From Sphacelaria rigidula (taxonomy: Eukaryota > Phaeophyceae > Sphacelariales), in contig CAXNAA020000571.1 in NCBI GenBank assembly GCA_964200075.2, positions 1 through 20,083 on the forward strand: a stretch of DNA of 20,083 nt. The letters are read 5' to 3'. The notes beneath the pieces were generated by a model that made no database searches, had not been told where the DNA came from, and saw nothing but the letters and a program-made list of their open reading frames with translations. The position numbers were made by a program, and so were the translations under genes. Shown here one piece after another: positions 11,001 through 17,000 of this stretch. Every line of letters begins with the position of its first letter. The first letter of the stretch is position 1.

Positions 11001-14000
11001 AGTTTAATGATTAGCCGCCACTTAACAATGGATTTGACGGTTGCAATTTAGACTTGGAAACAGAGAAGTGTTCGATATGTGGGTGTATTTAAGGGGAGGA
11101 CAGGGAACAGCTAGCTCTTGCAGAGCAGCAGCCGAACCATCTCTCACCGACCTTCACGCTGTGTTTTTAATCTCGGTCCAGGTGATCGAGCGATTAGCTG
11201 CAGTTCGGCGAGGCCAAGTGACGCAAAAGCAGGAGGAGGAACCAAGGCTGCCTCCGGGGACACCATTCCCTGACAGCTCTCTCGCAAACCGCCTGCGAAA
11301 GTCCATACAGTTGGAGCTCGGACCTCTCTCTATCCTGGTGTACACTGTCACCTTCATCAACGCCCTGGTATTGTGCCTGAACAGAGCAGATGCCGAGGAA
11401 AGCACAACAGTGGTTCTTAGTCAGGTGGGTTCGATAGTTGAGCCCATGGCACACCACCTGGTTCGCTTGATGCCAATATACACGGTTGAACATGCCTTTG
11501 TCCATGTTCCCAATCCGATGAATCGCTCAACGATAGGAGGGTATCCAACGAATATCTCCGGCGGCTTCGTCGCCCGGGGGTAGTGCTTCTACTGCAGCAG
11601 CTTGAGGGGGAAACCCGAGTCTTCTCGGTATCGTGGTGCGCTCGAGCGTCTAACTCCCATGACCGCGTCACTTGGTCATCCGCCATTGAAGTTTCTTTGC
11701 AACTTTGAACGTGCCCTTCTCTTCGATTTAATGTTACGTTGTGATTATTCCGACAGAAACCATCCCAACTGACTGGTGTGTTGGGGATTGAAAAATGAGG
11801 GCGAAAATCGTCCGGTAGGTAACTCTCGACGAAACGTACGCCGAGTAAGGGTGACTACAATGGAGAACTAGACGAAAATGACAGGAAAGACCGCGTTGTG
11901 TGAAACAGCTTTTTATGAGATGCGTTGACAGCGGGCTTTTGTGAATGTGTTGTCGCACAAAAAACGTTGAAAGCGCGCTGGTTGAGGGTTTCACAAGAAG
12001 GGCACTACTACGATGGATATTTCTAGGCAAGCATATCTTGTGCACTACTGCATGTGCAGTCGACTAGTACGAGACATAGAACCCTCTTCCCTCTCGGGCA
12101 GGCCTTCTTAGTCGCAATATCCATGAGTAAACGAATGGTGCTTAACAGGTAAAAACGGATTTTGCCGTCTACCGGCCAATTTTGTTTCTATTCGGCTCCA
12201 CAGTGTTATCTACAGAATAGTATTGTTTCATGGTTACGCGCATCCTGCACTCTGCGGTGTTGCATGGTGTCAAAATGCCGCTGCACCTGAAGCAGTGTCA
12301 CGGGTCCACCGTTCGCATGTGGTGCTTCTATGATGAATGCGATGCCTCTCTCGTTACTGTTTGTTGTCAATTCCTCGTCACGATTAACGGATCTTGTTTT
12401 TCAGATGCATTACATACCTCCGCGACGCATGCCTCTTACTCTTGGTTTTCCCTGTATTTTCAATCAGTGAGACGGAGCACTGTTTTACGGTTGGCGGATT
12501 GATCAATTGTTTGATGGATTTATTCATTCATCCATTGGTTGGTTCGTTGGTCGATCGCTTGTCTTACATTAAGTGATCCACTACGAATGCAGTCGTGGTC
12601 ATTAGATAGATGTGTGTACCCAAGGCGAATACACGGCTTCACGGAATTGAGAAAATTCGAGAAATGGGAAAGATACAGAAGAAGAAAACACACGTAGTAG
12701 AGTGAACACGAAAATAAGCAAACAACGGCAGGCCTCGGCCGCATGGCTTACGGTGAGGAGACCGTGCAAACCAAACCAACGCAAAACGAAACGAAACGGT
12801 TCGAAACGAAGCGAAACAAGTGTACCTACCATACCGATCGTTTCCCTGCTTGCTCCCTTCGTCGCGCTTGCTGATGCTTCCCCCGACAGCTCGATGACGT
12901 CTTCACGGTATTCTTCGTGTTGGAGATGATGCTCAAACTCGGTCTACTAGGGCCGGCCGCCTACTTCGCCGACTACTACAACATGTTCGATTTCACGATC
13001 ACGTGGCTTGGCCTTTGTGAAATCATTTTTCAGGTACAGCAGTACAGTAGGTTGCCTCGCTACGCTGCACCCAGGTTGCAAGCACAAAATGAGCACCGTA
13101 GTACCGTATGGGATGGCCCATATCTTGCAGGAATGGGGTCGGAAATTGCTTCCTGTTGCCCCCAATCGAAAACCTTTTACAGCTTCGAGAGTAAGCCTAA
13201 CTCTAACCCCAACCCTAACCCTAACCCTATTCCTGACGCTACGTTCATCGTGGGCGCCTCATGTGAGCCAATAAAATGCTCCAATAATTTCATCTGTTAT
13301 TTGTGAAGGAACTTGTTCGAGAGATCGTAAACGGAGCGCGCGCATAATCAGCTCTGTTCATAACGTAGATCTACCTGCTGTGTGATAAACTCCGCATTTA
13401 CACGGCATGACCACAGTGCACAGTCACATTCTCACACCGTAGACGGGTGCTTCAGTAATGCTAGGTTTTCTGTATTATTTTAATCCCAATCCATACGCAG
13501 CGTGGAGGATGATATCTCGTTCATAAAAATCAGTGCCACGGTTGGAGCTTTAAGGCATTCATTCATCGGTGCCATCGTGCATTTCGTGCTCGTGTGCCTT
13601 CGTAGGCTACCGCATCCTTTCACCAGAAAACCAGAGCCGTCGTACGCTAGGGGTCCCCTTGAATGATGGTCCGTTCTTCGGTGTCGTTGCCACCATGTTG
13701 ATGAAACAATTGTGCAACCGAGCGCAATCTTCGTAACACGTTTTTCATGGCTACACACCCGCTCGCTGACCATGGGATAGGCCCTTCCTTCCGTTCTTTT
13801 GTATAGTCAATCTCGCAGCGCCTCTAATCTCGTTATCCAACAACAACACGATCGAAGTAAGTAGAGGAGGTCCTCTACGTTTACGTTCAAAGTGCGTACA
13901 AATAAAAAATTGCTACATCTAATGCTATTTGCGCCGTGACTCGTGTCCAACTCTGCCCAGACGGCTAGATTTGTCACCGGATCGAGAGTGATTCGCATTT

Positions 14001-17000
14001 TCAGGATCGCACGAGTCCTTCGACTGGCTACCCTAGGGAGACTCAACAACGGGAAGCTCAATCCTTCACCGCAGGTGAAAACACCCGTGCCCAACTAAAG
14101 GCGGTTGCCGGGGTCAACGGTCCTTCTTCTGCTGAGAGCGGGTATTTGGTACCCATCACCGGGCCTGAACCTTAAGGCATTGAAATGACTCATCGCTCAC
14201 CATGAAAGCACTTGCCTGTCACTTGGTGATGTAATGCGTGAGAGGACCGCGTACTTAGAGGATCGCACTGGAATTTTAAAATCCCTATGGTTAGGGTTAG
14301 GGTTAGGGTTAGGGTTAGTGTTGGGGTTAGGGTCAGGCGCGTGGTCCCTGCAGGGACTGGCCCGATTGGTTTCGAAAAACGTCGGTCCTGGGGTGTTTCG
14401 GACTAAGGCGCGGTCCTCTAAGCACGCGGTTCTCTCACGCATTACAGATGGTGTCCTTACGCCCATGAAAATGTTGGTATGATGTGGACGGGTCACCTAG
14501 TTGTTGTTGTCGATACGATACAGCCGTGGGTGGCCTGCACAGGAATGGTTCTCGTTCGAAACGATCGTTCTATTCGGTGGTGTGACTTGATCGTTTAACG
14601 GTGCTTCTTCGCTACCTTGGCCAGCGACAAGAAACCTTCAGGTGAACATTGTACGCATGGTGTGCACATGCTTACGCCATCCCCGGCGCAGGCGGCCGGC
14701 AGCACTCTTGCCACGTAGCGTGTTGATGGATGGATCGAGTGATTCATCCGTTGTTGAGTGTCGGAGCTATTGACGTCATTCTGTATCTGCTTGCATTTTT
14801 ATGCTAAAAAAATCGATGAATTTCCCGAACTCAAACTTGCAGGTGGACTTCGCGCGCATGGTGGGCATCTTCATGTCCTCCCTTCCGTGGATACTCAACA
14901 TTTACGCCGTACTTCTGCTGCTCATGTACACTTTCTCTGTACTGGGCATGCAATTCTTCGGCGACGCCTTGTCCGACACGCACACACATGAGGACAATTC
15001 CCTTGCGTTCAACTATCGCAGTTTTGGAAAGGTGAACAAACTTTGCGATCCAACGGCACCACAACCGGTGCTGTTGGTTCCGCATTACTTCGGGAAATCC
15101 CATATTTATATTAGTACCACGTAGTTCAACCATCATGCTTCCGTCATCTTCCCGTACCAACTCGCCAAACAATCATCGCATGTTTCCGGAAATATGCCAA
15201 AAAGGATGCGCAATTGTTATTCTTCTACAGCTTCGTGGGTGGAAGTATTCGCTTGAAAACCCCGAGCGTTGCATGCCCGGCAAGCGGAAGTGTATGTCGA
15301 TTGAACCGAGGATTAATCACACCGTTTTATTGAAATCAACAGTTCGGGGCGTTATTCACGAGACTCCCTATTCAGACTTTTCCGGAAATTTTTCCGACTT
15401 CTCCAAAAACAGAAATGCTGACAAAAAATCCAACGAAAAATCTTCTGAGTATCATGTAGTCAGTCTTGGAGTGTTCTCTTCCTGTACCTTGTTGAGAAAT
15501 TGCTGCTACACGTTCCGGGGAGAAGAATCCGGAAAAGTTGGAAAAGTCTCGAAAATAACAGCGCCGTAAGTAACGACCCTCAGTCAAACTCATTTCGGTC
15601 GTCTGGTTTAGATCAATACTCGAACGCGATCGAACAAATTCGAGGAACGCAGTTTCGGAAAAGTGCTCCGAAATTCAGTCAGTATGAATGCAGCTGCTGC
15701 AGATTCGAAACTATCCCATTCACAAAGTCCGCGCTACGTTTTACGCGCAATTCAAACTATGTTCCATCGGGAAAGTACTTGGAAAACGTTCTATTTGTGA
15801 GTAACTATGGTTCTAAGTGTAGTAGTGTATCCGAACCCCTGGTCTAGACATGAGACGCATTTCTGCATGCCACGAAATTGCGGTGGAAATTTTGCGTGTG
15901 TCGCTCGGGTACTGTGAAATCCAATCTTGCAGACGAAGCAACATTTAACTACCAAGACGAGACCCGTCCTCCCATCGCTGTTTTTTCCAATCTTTTGCTT
16001 GTTCCTCCAGCCATATTTTTATTTTTTCATTCATTTATTTATTTATTTTATTCATTTATCGCACTCTGAACCCCTCCCCTTCCTCGAGACGAGTCTGTGA
16101 TCCCAAGGGATGGACCCATCTCTCCCCGGTACACGCCTTGCATTTTGGTCTTGCGGATCGGGTCAGCGCTTCCGCACCGCGTCAACTCACGTCAAACAAA
16201 ACCGGTCGACTACTTTGTTTCCTCACGTTCTCACGTTTTCCATGGTGGAAATCAGATGTTACGAAGAAATAACCCAACGCAAAGGAAATCGAACCCTCGT
16301 TCTCTCCACCCTATTGGCGACAGTCGGACCATTACACAACCGGGGCGCGGCGGCAACATGGCAGCACGCAACCCGAGATTCGTTAACGTGTTTGGTGTGT
16401 CGGCTCGCGGCCGGTTGCATATCCCGCACACCCACCCTATTCCGGGAAACTAAACGGAATGGACAAGCTCACCTCTGGCAATATTCACTCTCCTTGCTTG
16501 TTTTCGTGTTTGTACGCAATCTCCCCACAACACAGGCCGTAATCACCATACTGGATCTTCTCACGGGAAACCTCTGGAGCGAGGTGCTATTCGAAACTGT
16601 CAGAGCTACTCATCAGCAAGGCGAGTCATCCAACAAGAGGCAGCGGGATATCAACTTTCACCGCCGGGATATCTGTTCCGCCTGGAATACTGTCGCTCTC
16701 ACCCCCCAACCGTCTTGTTGTACTGCCTTCTAGCCCCAGGCGCATCTCCTCAAGCGATACCACCAATGCCAGAGTAGTATCCACAAGCGATCAATTCCAC
16801 GCCGGGTCTGATCTTTCGACTCGATACCAATCTATCCTCCAATCAATACAGGTGGCATAGCGTTTTATGTGCTGTGGCTTATGCTATCCCGCTGGCTGGT
16901 GGTGGCGATGGTTGTGACGGTTTTCTTTTACCGTATTGATGTGGACACCGAAGAGTATCTCAAGATTGTAGCGAGGAACTCGATGCGGTCCGTGTTTGCG

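Larger units (their letters stand above)
15032..16535 (+). other. intron 10 with foldback sequence and TTTA tract
   Basis: 1504 bases, GTGAAC to AACACAG. It contains an imperfect inverted repeat at 15374-15549 and a TTTA-rich tract at about 16013-16060. The pore helix is continuous across the intron (SFGK|AVITILDLLTGN), so no exon is missing. Confidence 0.7.

Noticed and set aside
11041-11181. Extension of the I-II linker exon upstream of 11182
   Set aside because: The frame is open, but a good CAG acceptor at 11181 joins exactly in phase to DEIA of the previous exon.
14197-14496. Minus-strand open frame across the telomere-like element taken as a gene
   Set aside because: It is confined to the inverted-repeat element; kept only as a finding about the element.
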